From NCBI GenBank assembly GCA_020443345.1, contig JAGRIH010000035.1:1-64000 (forward strand): a stretch of DNA of 64,000 nt, in the 5' to 3' direction. Shown here in pieces: positions 63,926-64,000 of the stretch (the stretch's first letter is position 1; each line of letters opens with the position of its first letter). A program made the translations under genes and the position numbers. The notes under the pieces are model-generated. The model had not been told where the DNA came from and did not search any database. It saw only the letters and a list, made by a program, of their open reading frames with translations. The DNA comes from Halioglobus sp. GTDB taxonomy: Bacteria; Pseudomonadota; Gammaproteobacteria; Pseudomonadales; Halieaceae.

Positions 63926-64000
63926 TCCGGCCCGGTGCCCCGTGTCCTGGCTTGCGGCCCGGGCTCGCTGCGGCGTCGGGGCTGCCCGGTGACATCGGCC

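Overview
The window looks like chromosome from a marine-type gammaproteobacterium with fairly high GC. The evidence is two TonB-dependent receptors, a wax ester synthase, many acyl-CoA ligases, CoA transferases and crotonases, an acyl-CoA carboxylase beta subunit, and outer-envelope lipoproteins. This mix resembles Halieaceae/Cellvibrionales-type genomes, but that placement is inference from gene content only. No rRNA, intact tRNA, CRISPR array or complete insertion sequence was seen.

Layout. (1) 0-5 kb is decayed accessory DNA: an IntI-like integrase truncated and fused in frame to the tail of a Sir2-type gene, a frameshifted glycosidase-like lipoprotein, and an M6-type metalloprotease with two P domains. 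(2) 4.8-9.4 kb, minus strand, is an uncharacterised set: an ExbB/MotA-like proton-channel protein, an ExbD/MotB-like partner with a coiled coil, a zinc-ribbon membrane protein, a very short FmdB-type zinc ribbon and a two-TM protein. (3) 9.5-15.3 kb holds a Phd/PIN toxin-antitoxin pair, remnants of a large helicase gene, a sulfatase, and several envelope or small proteins. (4) 15.5-32.6 kb is the most interesting region: a catabolic gene cluster bounded on the left by a degenerate tRNA-Met. (5) 32.8-64 kb is lipid and acyl-CoA metabolism, with a sulfite-oxidase/cytochrome c fusion, a lipase-maturation-factor fusion, a dynamin-like GTPase and an AraC regulator.

The cluster at 15.6-32.6 kb encodes, in families, every step needed to turn ergothioneine (trimethyl-thiohistidine) into glutamate. 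It has a HAL-family lyase that lacks the Ser of the MIO triad (ergothionase-like, releasing trimethylamine), a urocanase homologue (thiourocanate hydratase-like), two DUF917/S-methyl-thiohydantoin-desulfurase-family proteins, an amidohydrolase of the hydantoinase type, and a carbamoylase-type M20 amidase. These sit with a rhodanese (sulfur handling), a cupin, a NIPSNAP protein, and three transporters: a TonB receptor, a GPH/MFS carrier and a BASS-family carrier. A divergently transcribed regulator made of two LysR units in one chain has a promoter overlapping an ATATA-N11-TATAT inverted repeat. Genes for the canonical histidine route after urocanase (hutI, hutF, hutG) are absent from the window. 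The assignment to ergothioneine is inference from family composition and from active-site changes. The urocanase gene carries an in-frame TGA at codon 24, so it may be impaired, start internally or contain a sequence error.
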